DNA of 6,405 nt from Treponema sp. (lineage in GTDB: Bacteria > Spirochaetota > Spirochaetia > Treponematales > Breznakiellaceae): the NCBI GenBank assembly GCA_009785045.1, contig WQXC01000092.1, positions 1 through 6,405 of the forward strand, in the 5' to 3' direction. The notes beneath the pieces are model-generated. The model saw nothing but the letters and a program-made list of their open reading frames with translations. It made no database searches and was not told the DNA's origin. The first letter of the stretch is position 1, and every line of letters starts with the position of its first letter. A program made the position numbers and the translations under genes. Below, one piece after another: positions 1 to 6,203 of the stretch.

Positions 1-525
1 GCCGTAGCGACCCCTTACGGCGAGCGGTACACACGAAACGGTACATTTATTCTTGGTAAAGAAGGCTACCTTGTTACAAAAGAAGGTTTTCCTGTATTGG
101 GCGAAAACGGCGCAATCAGAGTAAAAGCCAATAATTTCCAGGTAGATGCCCAGGGCAGAATCTGGGTAAATGCAGCATATCCGGACGATCCGGAAGTAAT
201 GGTAGGACGCGAAGCGAATCAATGGGAAGACCCTGTTCTGCTCGATACCCTTAAAATAGTGGATTTTGACCTGGATCGATACCTTGAAAAACAAGGTTCC
301 AGCCTTTACCGCGAAAGTTTTACATCCGGACCTGCAATGCTGATGGATTTGGAAAACCGCCCAAAAGTTTTACAGGGCTTTCTTGAATCGTCAAATGTTG
401 ACCCCGTTATAGAAATGGTTCAGATGATCGAGGTAAACCGCGCTTACGAAGCGAATCAAAAAGTAATCCAGACCGAGGAATCGACACTGGGTACATTAAT
501 AAATCAAGTTGCCAAGTTTGGCTAA
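1..525 (+). CDS. flgF: Flagellar rod protein, FlgF/FlhO type (5' partial)
   Basis: The frame is open from base 1, so this is the C-terminal 174 residues of a gene starting outside the window; the first internal ATG (97) is not the real start. It encodes a component of the flagellar basal-body rod, which is exported by the flagellar type III apparatus and sits in the periplasm. Visible signs are the FlgE/F/G-type segment YTRNGTFILGKEGYLVTKEG near the start of the fragment and a C-terminal rod/hook helix (QGFLESSNVDPVIEMVQMIE, followed by NRAYEANQKVIQT), which forms the packing coiled coil in this family. The gene is followed after 23 bases by flgG, the same order as flhO-flgG in other spirochaetes. 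Spirochaete annotations name this paralogue flgF, flhO or flgG1. The family assignment is secure; the exact symbol is less so, because the N-terminus is missing. Confidence 0.93.
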   Translation, partial: AVATPYGERYTRNGTFILGKEGYLVTKEGFPVLGENGAIRVKANNFQVDAQGRIWVNAAYPDDPEVMVGREANQWEDPVLLDTLKIVDFDLDRYLEKQGSSLYRESFTSGPAMLMDLENRPKVLQGFLESSNVDPVIEMVQMIEVNRAYEANQKVIQTEESTLGTLINQVAKFG

Positions 526-548
526 AAATTAAAAGAGGTTAAAAAATT

Positions 549-1349
549 ATGGTAAGAAGTTTATGGACAGGAGCGGCTGGCATGATTGGACAGCAGGCCA
601 ATATCGATACAATTTCCAACAATCTTGCAAACGTTAATACGCACGGCTACAAAAAGCAGCGCGCCGATTTTGAAGACCTTATTTATCAGACTGTAAAAAC
701 AGCAGGAACACCCGCTACAGAAGACACCGTAGTACCTGTCGGCATTCAGCTAGGTCACGGCGTTAAGCTGGCGGACACCCAGAGGATTTTTTCCCAGGGG
801 TCTTTGCAGCAGACCAGCGTTCCAACTGACGTCGCAATTACCGGCGAAGGTTTTTTTAGAATACAGATGTATGACGGCTCCATGGCTTACACCCGCAACG
901 GCAACTTTAAAGTGGATTCCACCGGACGCATGGTAACCAGCAACGGTTATTGGCTTGTTCCTGACATAATTATGCCCGAAAACTTCCTGCCTGAAGAAAT
1001 CAATATAACAAAAGACGGCAGAGTAAGCGTAAAAGTCCCAAGAGACGGCGAAATAGTCGATGTTGATGTAGGCAGAATAGAATTATACCGCTTTCCTAAC
1101 CCGGTTGGCCTTACCGCAATAGGCGAAAACCTGTTTAAGACAACTCAGGCTTCCGGCGATGCTATTCCCGGTATTCCCGGCTACGAAGGCATGGGAACCC
1201 TGGAGCATAGGTTTCTGGAAATGTCCAACGTTGCAGTAGTTCAGGAAATGGTTAATTTGATTATCGCGCAGCGCGCTTATGAGTTTAACTCACGCAGCAT
1301 TCAGACAAGCGATAACATGCTTGGCACAGCGACAACGCTGAAGAGATAA
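549..1349 (+). CDS. flgG: Flagellar distal rod protein FlgG
   Basis: Encodes the distal rod subunit that joins the proximal rod to the hook; in spirochaetes it works in the periplasm. The 266-residue length is typical of FlgG. Residues 23-36 (SNNLANVNTHGYKK) are the N-terminal rod/hook signature. Residues 99-120 hold the conserved GEGFFRI...YTRNGNF stretch of the D1 region. Residues 223-266 are the C-terminal coiled-coil domain, with MSNVAVVQEMVNLI and QRAYEFNSRSIQTSDNML. The ATG at 549 is preceded by AGAGG at 534-538, 10 bases upstream. It lies directly after the flgF-type gene and is surely in the same transcript; the two proteins are paralogues, alike at both ends. Nothing is broken or missing. 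Confidence 0.97.
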   Translation: MVRSLWTGAAGMIGQQANIDTISNNLANVNTHGYKKQRADFEDLIYQTVKTAGTPATEDTVVPVGIQLGHGVKLADTQRIFSQGSLQQTSVPTDVAITGEGFFRIQMYDGSMAYTRNGNFKVDSTGRMVTSNGYWLVPDIIMPENFLPEEINITKDGRVSVKVPRDGEIVDVDVGRIELYRFPNPVGLTAIGENLFKTTQASGDAIPGIPGYEGMGTLEHRFLEMSNVAVVQEMVNLIIAQRAYEFNSRSIQTSDNMLGTATTLKR

Positions 1350-1364
1350 CGTTAGGAGTGAGTG

Positions 1365-1400
1365 TCCGCTGATTTTCGCGGATTAATACGGATTTAATAA
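1365..1400. repeat. Degenerate 10-base tandem repeat with small hairpin in the flgG-flgJ gap
   Basis: Three consecutive 10-base units start at 1371, 1381 and 1391: GATTTTCGCG, GATTAATACG and GATTTAATAA. All begin GATT, and the first two end CG. Overlapping the 5' side, TCCGC (1365-1369) and GCGGA (1378-1382) can pair as a 5-bp stem with an 8-base loop. The last unit runs directly into the flgJ ribosome binding site. The pattern resembles short dispersed intergenic repeats found in many bacterial genomes, but copy number cannot be judged from one window. Confidence 0.45.
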
Positions 1401-1406
1401 GGAGGG
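1401..1406 (+). promoter_or_regulatory. Ribosome binding site that sets the GTG start of flgJ
   Basis: GGAGGG lies five bases (counting from GGAGG) before GTG at 1411 and fixes that codon as the start; the next in-frame ATG (1441) has no comparable site. An out-of-frame ATG at 1409 overlaps the GTG and would end after three codons, so it cannot be the gene start. Confidence 0.8.
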
Positions 1407-1410
1407 TAAT

Positions 1411-1791
1411 GTGGAAATAAGCAGTTTTAATTTGATTAACATGGATGATTATCGTCTTCCATCATTACCCACCGTTAATAGCCAGCAGAATTTTGCCGAA
1501 GTTCTTCAAAGAGCTTCGGCAGCCAGAAGCGCCGAAGAAGCCCGTCCGGGGCAATCGCCAATAGATAAGGAAGATAAACTTTATCAGCTCTGTCTTGAGC
1601 TGGAAACCTTCCTGGTTAAAAACCTTTTAAACGGTATGAGAAAAACTGTGCAGAAATCAGGGCTTATAGATGAGAGTTTTGCGGGTAAAATGTACGAAGA
1701 TATGCTCTACGATGAATACGCCAAGGAATATACCAAAAGCGCCAATTTCGGCCTTGCCGAGCAGGCATACCGGCAGCTTCGCGGGTACTAA
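1411..1791 (+). CDS. flgJ: Single-domain FlgJ, flagellar rod-binding protein
   Basis: Encodes a rod-assembly protein of 126 residues starting at GTG. Residues 57-123 are the rod-binding domain: LYQLCLELETFLVKNLLNGM, then IDESFAGKMYEDMLYDEYA and the GLAEQAYRQL end typical of the FlgJ N-terminal domain. The muramidase domain carried by enterobacterial FlgJ is absent, so cutting of peptidoglycan for the rod must be done by another enzyme; single-domain FlgJ is known in spirochaetes. The first 50 residues are polar and not conserved in any way I recognise. It is the third and last flagellar gene here, 61 bases after flgG, and probably shares its transcript. No convincing terminator follows. Confidence 0.92.
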   Translation: MEISSFNLINMDDYRLPSLPTVNSQQNFAEVLQRASAARSAEEARPGQSPIDKEDKLYQLCLELETFLVKNLLNGMRKTVQKSGLIDESFAGKMYEDMLYDEYAKEYTKSANFGLAEQAYRQLRGY

Positions 1792-1844
1792 ACCGCATTA
1801 ATATTGTCATATACTGCCATATAAACCCTGATTTTTTTAAATAC

Positions 1845-1888
1845 TTCACAAAATAATCATGTCATGCTATAATCCTTTAAGGGGGAGG
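1845..1888 (+). promoter_or_regulatory. Extended -10 promoter and ribosome binding site for the adenylate cyclase gene
   Basis: TTCACA (1845-1850, one mismatch to TTGACA) is separated by exactly 17 bases from a perfect TATAAT (1868-1873), which is also preceded by TG at 1865-1866 (TGCTATAAT, an extended -10). A T7 run at 1832-1838 gives an AT-rich stretch upstream of the -35. Transcription would begin near 1880, leaving a leader of only about ten bases that is almost wholly the ribosome binding site. AAGGGGG (1879-1885) can pair with the 16S tail using one G-U pair and sits 4 bases before the ATG at 1890; GGAGG (1884-1888) is too close, at 1 base. This makes the cyclase unit transcriptionally independent of the flagellar operon. 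Confidence 0.75.
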
Positions 1889-1889
1889 C

Positions 1890-3770
1890 ATGTCACAAAA
1901 TAATACCAGCGGATTAATGAAAATCCGGTTTTCCATCGGTGCAAAGTTAATAATAATCATTACTTTTATTGTGCTTGTGTCTCTTGGCTCCATTATTGCT
2001 CTTGCTTCCTGGCTTGTTCGCGCAGATTTGCAGATTATAGCGGAAGAAAATAACTTTGAAACAAACCGCAGAACGGCAATGACTGCCGACTCCGCATTTG
2101 AATATATCCATTCCAATTCTTTAATACTTATACGGACAATTACATCGGTGGGCCCCGGAAGTTTCCTTGCATACGATTCTGCTGAGTTTTATTTTGAGCG
2201 CAATCCGCAAGCAGCATCGGTTTTTTTTACCATGGGCGACTCTGCAGTTAGCGCCAATTCTGAATTTTTAATTAACGCTGATTTTTTTGAAACCAGAAAT
2301 ATCGATCCTGCTTTGGCGGATACATTCAGAACTGCGCAAGCTGTAGCGTTAAGGCGCGCTGTAGCCGGCGAAACTGTTCTGATAAACGCAGCGCGTCACT
2401 TTGGCGCTCCGCTATTGGCGCTGTTTTTTCCATGGCAGCAGGGCGGTGCAGGCGTTGTGTTTGATCCGATGGATCTTAACGAAACTTTTGGTTACGGTGT
2501 AAATCAATCTTATCTGATAAACGATGCCGGTGATGTTTTAATTCACGCCGATTTTGATATGGTGCGTAATGCTGTGAATGTTGCGGATCGCAGTTATACA
2601 AAATATGTATGGAACAGAATAGAGCGTGATTCGCAAACCCTGTACACGGACGAAGAAGGCACCCGGTATTTCGGCGCATTTACAAAACTGAATACTGCAG
2701 GCGCAATTGTAATTACCAGTGTTGAGTACAACAAAGTTTTCGAAAGTATTAACGCAACAACCCGGCGTAATATTTATCTTACCATTACAGTTTTAAGTAT
2801 CTCGATTATTTTTATCTGGTTCTTTGCAAAAAGTATCTCCATTCCGCTGCGGATTCTCGCCGTCGCCGCGCAGGATATCGAAGGCGGTAAATTTGAGTTG
2901 TCGCTGACGCCGAAAGGCCGCGATGAAATAGCATTGTTAACAGACAGCTTCCTTCGCATGTGTAAAGCGCTTAATATTTTCGGCAGGTTTACAAACCGTG
3001 ACATTGCGGTACGCGCTATGCGCGGCGAAATAAAACCGGGCGGGTTTCCAAAAAATGCTACAATCTTTTTCTCTGATATCCGCGGATTCACATCGATATC
3101 GGAAAACTTTACAAATACATTCGGAGACGAAGCTTCCGATAAAATCGTTTACTGGCTGAATAATTATTTTACACGCATGGTTGACTGCGTAGAAAGAACA
3201 AGCGGCGTTGTAGATAAATTTATCGGCGATGCGCTTATGGCTCACTGGGGAACAGCTTATACTTCGGGAAGTATCAGAAAGGATGCATACAATTGTATAT
3301 CTTCTGCGATTATGATGCGCAAAGCGCTTTACCGCATGAATCAGGTTCGTAAAAAAGGCGACCCGAGTAATCCTCGCATTCAGTTTGGCTGCGGTATTAA
3401 CACCGGAATGGTAACAGCAGGTCAGCTTGGTTCCGATGTCCGCATGGAATATACGGTTATAGGCGATCCTGTTAATCTTGCATCCCGCGTTGAAGCTCTG
3501 AACAAACCGTTCGGCACTGATATTCTTATTGCAGAAGATACCTGGCGTCTTGTAAGAAAAAAATTCATCACTGTGGAAATGCCTTCTGTTAAAGTTAAAG
3601 GAAAAGAAAACCCTGTGCGTGTTTTTGCAGTTATAAATTATGCAAAAAATCCAAAGGGACCAAAATCGCTTCCAAGACTGCGAAGAATGCTTGGCATTAA
3701 GGCGCCGGAGAATCTAAAGATAGATACTAATTCTTCTGAAATTAAATATAAAATTACAGGCAAGAAGTAG
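1890..3770 (+). CDS. Membrane-bound class III adenylate cyclase with periplasmic sensor and HAMP domain
   Basis: Makes cAMP from ATP in the cytoplasm in response to a periplasmic or membrane signal. Of 626 residues, about 18-42 form a first membrane segment; 45-290 an extracytoplasmic region whose second half looks Cache-like (SYLINDAGDVLIHAD at 207-221, YFGAFTKL at 260-267); 293-313 a second membrane segment; about 313-365 a HAMP linker (P319, DEIALL at 345-350); and about 388-585 the cyclase domain. Catalytic residues are all visible: metal-binding D396 (FFSDIRGFT) and D447 (DKFIGDALM), adenine-selecting K443 and T522 (EYTVIGDPVN), and transition-state N529 and R533 (VNLASR). The Lys/Thr pair points to adenylate rather than guanylate cyclase and to the class IIIb subgroup, several members of which are bicarbonate-stimulated (family knowledge, not shown here). 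The tail after 590 is basic and unassigned. The next gene begins 9 bases downstream. Confidence 0.95.
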   Translation: MSQNNTSGLMKIRFSIGAKLIIIITFIVLVSLGSIIALASWLVRADLQIIAEENNFETNRRTAMTADSAFEYIHSNSLILIRTITSVGPGSFLAYDSAEFYFERNPQAASVFFTMGDSAVSANSEFLINADFFETRNIDPALADTFRTAQAVALRRAVAGETVLINAARHFGAPLLALFFPWQQGGAGVVFDPMDLNETFGYGVNQSYLINDAGDVLIHADFDMVRNAVNVADRSYTKYVWNRIERDSQTLYTDEEGTRYFGAFTKLNTAGAIVITSVEYNKVFESINATTRRNIYLTITVLSISIIFIWFFAKSISIPLRILAVAAQDIEGGKFELSLTPKGRDEIALLTDSFLRMCKALNIFGRFTNRDIAVRAMRGEIKPGGFPKNATIFFSDIRGFTSISENFTNTFGDEASDKIVYWLNNYFTRMVDCVERTSGVVDKFIGDALMAHWGTAYTSGSIRKDAYNCISSAIMMRKALYRMNQVRKKGDPSNPRIQFGCGINTGMVTAGQLGSDVRMEYTVIGDPVNLASRVEALNKPFGTDILIAEDTWRLVRKKFITVEMPSVKVKGKENPVRVFAVINYAKNPKGPKSLPRLRRMLGIKAPENLKIDTNSSEIKYKITGKK

Positions 3771-3779
3771 AGGGAGTTA

Positions 3780-5342
3780 ATGAGCGAAAATGCGAACAGG
3801 GTTCGTTCGGGTAATGTTCAGAATCAAACGCCGCAAATCAGCAATAAACTGCGCTTTATTGATATCCTTGTATTAGTTGTTTTTATTTCTACTGCCATTT
3901 ACGGTCTTTATCTTTTCCGCCAGGATTTAATGCAGACATTCGATGCGCGCGACATGGAGCCTGCGGGTATTATCGTAGTAAGAAATAATGTTGTTCAGCG
4001 CCGTCATGCAGATCGCGTGGCATGGGACAGAATATTTGTTGATTCTCCGGTTTACCCCGGCGATTTAATCCGCGCTGCGGAACTTTCATCTACCAATATT
4101 GATATTGCAAATAACGAGATTTTTTTAAACGAAAACACTTTAATTCGTATTCAGCAAACCATGGGCGGTATGGGTAACTTTCTTGTTGAATTAAGAGAAG
4201 GTAACTTAAGCGTAACAAGCAACTCTGACAGCGAAGGCATTGTATTGGATCTTATGGGCAGTCAGGTATTAACATCGTCTGGGACGGTGCTTAGCGCCGA
4301 AGTTGGAGACGAGGGCATCGCTGTTCAGGTTAACGAAGGAAAAGCAGAGTTTATTCAGGAAGGACAGGCAAGAGAAATTTCTGAAGGCGCGATGATTGCG
4401 CTGGATACGCAGGGAGTAGAACGCGTGATTCCCGCTGCGGTTGTCATGCGTCCTGTAACCAATGCCCGTTATCTGAACAACAGGCCGCAGCCGCTGCAGA
4501 TAAACTTTTCCTGGAACAGAATTAATTTAGAAGAAGGCGAAACTCTGCGCCTGGAAATTGCTTCTGATGCAAACTTTTCTATTGTGCTGCGGACTTTAAC
4601 CGGGCTTAATAATTCTGCGCAGATGTCTTTTTCTTCGGGCAGGTGGCACTGGAGACTTGCATTCGAAGACACAATTTTAAGCAGAGGCCAATTTACGATT
4701 GTTGATTCTTTCGGCACAACAATAATCAGCCCTGTTATAGGAAGTCTTTTCCGTTATCATGACGCTCCTCCGCAGATTCGTTTTCAGTGGGCAGAAACAG
4801 AAGGCGCATCCAGATACCTGATAGAAATTAACAACACACAGGATTTTTCCGCTCCTGCGATATCAAGAGAATCAAACGGCGCTTCGTTAATTCTTTCGCA
4901 GATGGAAGCCGGAACCTGGTATTGGCGCGTAAAGCCTGTGTTCCCGCTTGTATTCGAGGGCGAATCATCTTTTTCTTCCGTTGCATCGTTTAGAATAGAG
5001 AGAACAGAAAACATAACCGCGCCTGCTATCGAAATCCCTGTAATTCCGGTTGAACGCGCCGCAGTTATCGCAGCTCCGGTGGTTGCAACGGCTCCTGCGC
5101 AACCAGCGGCATCGGCGCAAGCGCCTGCGCCTGCACCAAGACAAGATGCCATTATAAGACCGCAGACTGTTCGCAGTGTTACCGGTGCCAGAAGGTTTCA
5201 CACAGTGCAGGCAGGTGAAACTCTCGGCCGCATTGCAAGACAGTACTACAACGATGCAATGCAGTGGAACAGAATCTCGGATGCAAATAACATAACAAAC
5301 CCCGATTTAATCCACCCCGGCGAAGTGTTTTTAATCCCATAG
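3780..5342 (+). CDS. Inner-membrane-anchored FecR-like protein with two FN3-like repeats and a C-terminal LysM
   Basis: A 520-residue protein, probably periplasmic, tethered to the inner membrane and binding peptidoglycan. Residues 1-24 are polar and basic (cytoplasmic side) and about 25-46 a single membrane helix. About 60-225 resemble a FecR domain: VYPGDLIRAAELSSTNIDIA at 91-110, then ELREGNLSV, a repeating EVGDEGIAVQVNEGKAEF and GAMIALD. Residues 238-309 and 330-408 are two similar beta-rich units, each with an F-x-W near the start and a G-x-W-x-W-R late, probably FN3-like. About 411-455 is a Pro/Ala linker. Residues 472-520 are LysM (FHTVQAGETLGRIARQYY... ending HPGEVFLIP). AGGGAG at 3771-3776 precedes the ATG, 9 bases after the cyclase stop, so the two are co-transcribed. 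No ECF sigma factor or TonB receptor lies nearby, so the classic FecR job in iron signalling is unlikely. The exact function is unknown. Confidence 0.85.
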   Translation: MSENANRVRSGNVQNQTPQISNKLRFIDILVLVVFISTAIYGLYLFRQDLMQTFDARDMEPAGIIVVRNNVVQRRHADRVAWDRIFVDSPVYPGDLIRAAELSSTNIDIANNEIFLNENTLIRIQQTMGGMGNFLVELREGNLSVTSNSDSEGIVLDLMGSQVLTSSGTVLSAEVGDEGIAVQVNEGKAEFIQEGQAREISEGAMIALDTQGVERVIPAAVVMRPVTNARYLNNRPQPLQINFSWNRINLEEGETLRLEIASDANFSIVLRTLTGLNNSAQMSFSSGRWHWRLAFEDTILSRGQFTIVDSFGTTIISPVIGSLFRYHDAPPQIRFQWAETEGASRYLIEINNTQDFSAPAISRESNGASLILSQMEAGTWYWRVKPVFPLVFEGESSFSSVASFRIERTENITAPAIEIPVIPVERAAVIAAPVVATAPAQPAASAQAPAPAPRQDAIIRPQTVRSVTGARRFHTVQAGETLGRIARQYYNDAMQWNRISDANNITNPDLIHPGEVFLIP

Positions 5343-5352
5343 CCTTTTATGG

Positions 5353-5381
5353 TAGAAAAATTATGTATTTCCTGTTATAAT
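5353..5381 (+). promoter_or_regulatory. Candidate extended -10 promoter next to the barrel-protein start
   Basis: A perfect TATAAT (5376-5381) is preceded by TG at 5373-5374 (TGTTATAAT). A weak -35, TAGAAA (5353-5358, four of six matches), lies at 17-base spacing. Transcription is expected to start around 5387-5389, which coincides with the ATG at 5388. The layout is the same as that of the cyclase promoter, with a poorer -35. Confidence 0.5.
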
Positions 5382-5387
5382 TTTGAT

Positions 5388-5945
5388 ATGTCCAGCCGTA
5401 TTTTGATTGGTTTTGTTATTTTCTTTCTCGCGTCTGCTGCAGTTTTTTCGCAGGATGCGGCGCAAGATGACTGGCAATGGCAGGATAACGATATCGATCT
5501 TTCTGATGACAATCGCGATGTTCCGCGCAAAGACAGCGATTTTTGGATCATCGCCGGCGGAGAAGCTGCAATGTACTCCCAGATAGGATATGCATTCGGC
5601 GGAGGCCTGATGCTTGGGTATGGTTCAGGGGCATCTATCGGGTTTAAGGCTGCAATGTTTGTTAACGAAGAAAAAATCGATACACTGGAGTTTAATTTAT
5701 TGCTGCGATTTTATCTGCATGGAAAAAACGCATACACAGGTCCGTATCTTCAGTTGATGGGCGGCCCTGCATTTTTTAATCGCGTAGACGATTTTTCCAT
5801 TCCATCTACAACCGGCATGTTCAGCGGAGGCCTAAGTTTCGGCTGGCGCTTTGTTTTCTTTGACAAGTTAATAGTAGAACCCGCCATCCGCGGCGGCTAC
5901 CCATACATGTTCGGCGCCGCAATTTCTGCAGGAGTCAGATTTTAG
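5388..5945 (+). CDS. Small outer-membrane beta-barrel protein
   Basis: I do not recognise a specific family, but the architecture is clear. From the ATG at 5388 the product has 185 residues: a signal peptide (about 1-21, MSSRILIGFVIFFLASAAVF), a short very acidic Asp/Gln/Trp-rich segment (23-50), then alternating glycine- and aromatic-rich strands to the end, finishing AGVRF. A C-terminal Phe is typical of barrels inserted by BamA. The length suits an eight-strand barrel. There is no lipobox Cys. The frame also opens at ATG 5349, adding 13 residues (MVEKLCISCYNFD) that would spoil the signal peptide and overlap the TATAAT box, so 5388 is preferred. Neither start has a Shine-Dalgarno sequence. 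It follows the FecR/LysM gene closely and may be made both from read-through and from its own promoter. A structural, porin-like or adhesin role is possible; none can be shown. Confidence 0.8.
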   Translation: MSSRILIGFVIFFLASAAVFSQDAAQDDWQWQDNDIDLSDDNRDVPRKDSDFWIIAGGEAAMYSQIGYAFGGGLMLGYGSGASIGFKAAMFVNEEKIDTLEFNLLLRFYLHGKNAYTGPYLQLMGGPAFFNRVDDFSIPSTTGMFSGGLSFGWRFVFFDKLIVEPAIRGGYPYMFGAAISAGVRF

Positions 5946-5966
5946 TCCGCAACTTTTCTGCAGATT

Positions 5967-5999
5967 AAAAAAAACCGCTGCCTGCAACGACAGCGGTTT
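5967..5999 (-). terminator. Rho-independent terminator between convergent genes, strongest for the minus strand
   Basis: AAACCGCTG (5972-5980) and CAGCGGTTT (5991-5999) form a perfect 9-bp stem with a 10-base loop. Read on the minus strand it is followed by T8 (5974-5967, the first three bases inside the stem), a classic terminator 12 bases after the stop of the leftward gene. On the plus strand only TTT and then GATAGG follow, so it would act poorly for the barrel gene, though it may stop both. Confidence 0.85.
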
Positions 6000-6011
6000 G
6001 ATAGGTTGGTT

Positions 6012-6203
6012 TTATTTCTTACTTTCTAATTGTGCGCGGAGCTGCTCTATTTCTGCCTTCATGTTGGCATTTTCAGTATCTTTGTCGGCAACAACTGATA
6101 CCCACTTTTGCCGTTCTTCTGCTTGCCACTTGTCGATAAAACCGGCTCTTTCCAGAAATTGCTCAAATTCTGGTTTATTATTTGATGATGCTTTTCTAGT
6201 CAT
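6012..6203 (-). CDS. Candidate intragenic short product (63 residues) of the Rpn-like gene
   Basis: An in-frame ATG at 6203-6201 inside the larger gene could start a 63-residue protein beginning MTRKASSNNKPEF and ending in a Lys/Glu/Gln-rich coiled coil (EIEQLRAQLESKK). It is singled out because a perfect GGAGG sits 8 bases upstream, far better than anything at the ATG 15 bases before it. In described Rpn systems a short C-terminal product made from an internal start binds and inhibits the full-length toxic nuclease. Whether this ATG is used, and whether the host gene is a true Rpn, are inferences. Confidence 0.4.
   Translation of the reverse strand: MTRKASSNNKPEFEQFLERAGFIDKWQAEERQKWVSVVADKDTENANMKAEIEQLRAQLESKK

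Noticed and set aside
1362..1397. Eleven-codon GTG ORF in the flgG-flgJ gap, preceded by AGGAG at 1354-1358
   Set aside because: The spacing to GTG is only 3 bases, the length is trivial, and it overlaps the degenerate repeat; a leader peptide cannot be supported.
1792..1844. Possible terminator after flgJ because of the T7 run at 1832-1838
   Set aside because: No stable GC stem precedes the T run; it is better explained as an AT-rich stretch upstream of the cyclase promoter.
2221..2288. T8 (2221-2228) and T7 (2282-2288) runs inside the cyclase gene as possible phase-variation tracts
   Set aside because: They encode Phe-Phe pairs in an intact frame and are short; similar T runs occur elsewhere in this AT-rich sequence, such as in flgG.
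4784..5201. Minus-strand ORFs of 122 and 78 codons, one Ala/Gly-rich and one Arg-rich
   Set aside because: Both are shadows of the Pro/Ala linker and neighbouring parts of the FecR/LysM gene; the composition simply reflects the repetitive GC-rich codons on the other strand.
5337..5352. Small hairpin CCATA/TATGG after the FecR/LysM gene, considered as a terminator
   Set aside because: Only 5 bp, AT-rich, and followed by no T-tract; it cannot be supported as a terminator.
5349..5387. ATG at 5349 as start of the barrel-protein gene
   Set aside because: The added 13 residues disrupt a typical signal peptide, overlap the TATAAT box, and have no ribosome binding site; kept only as an alternative.
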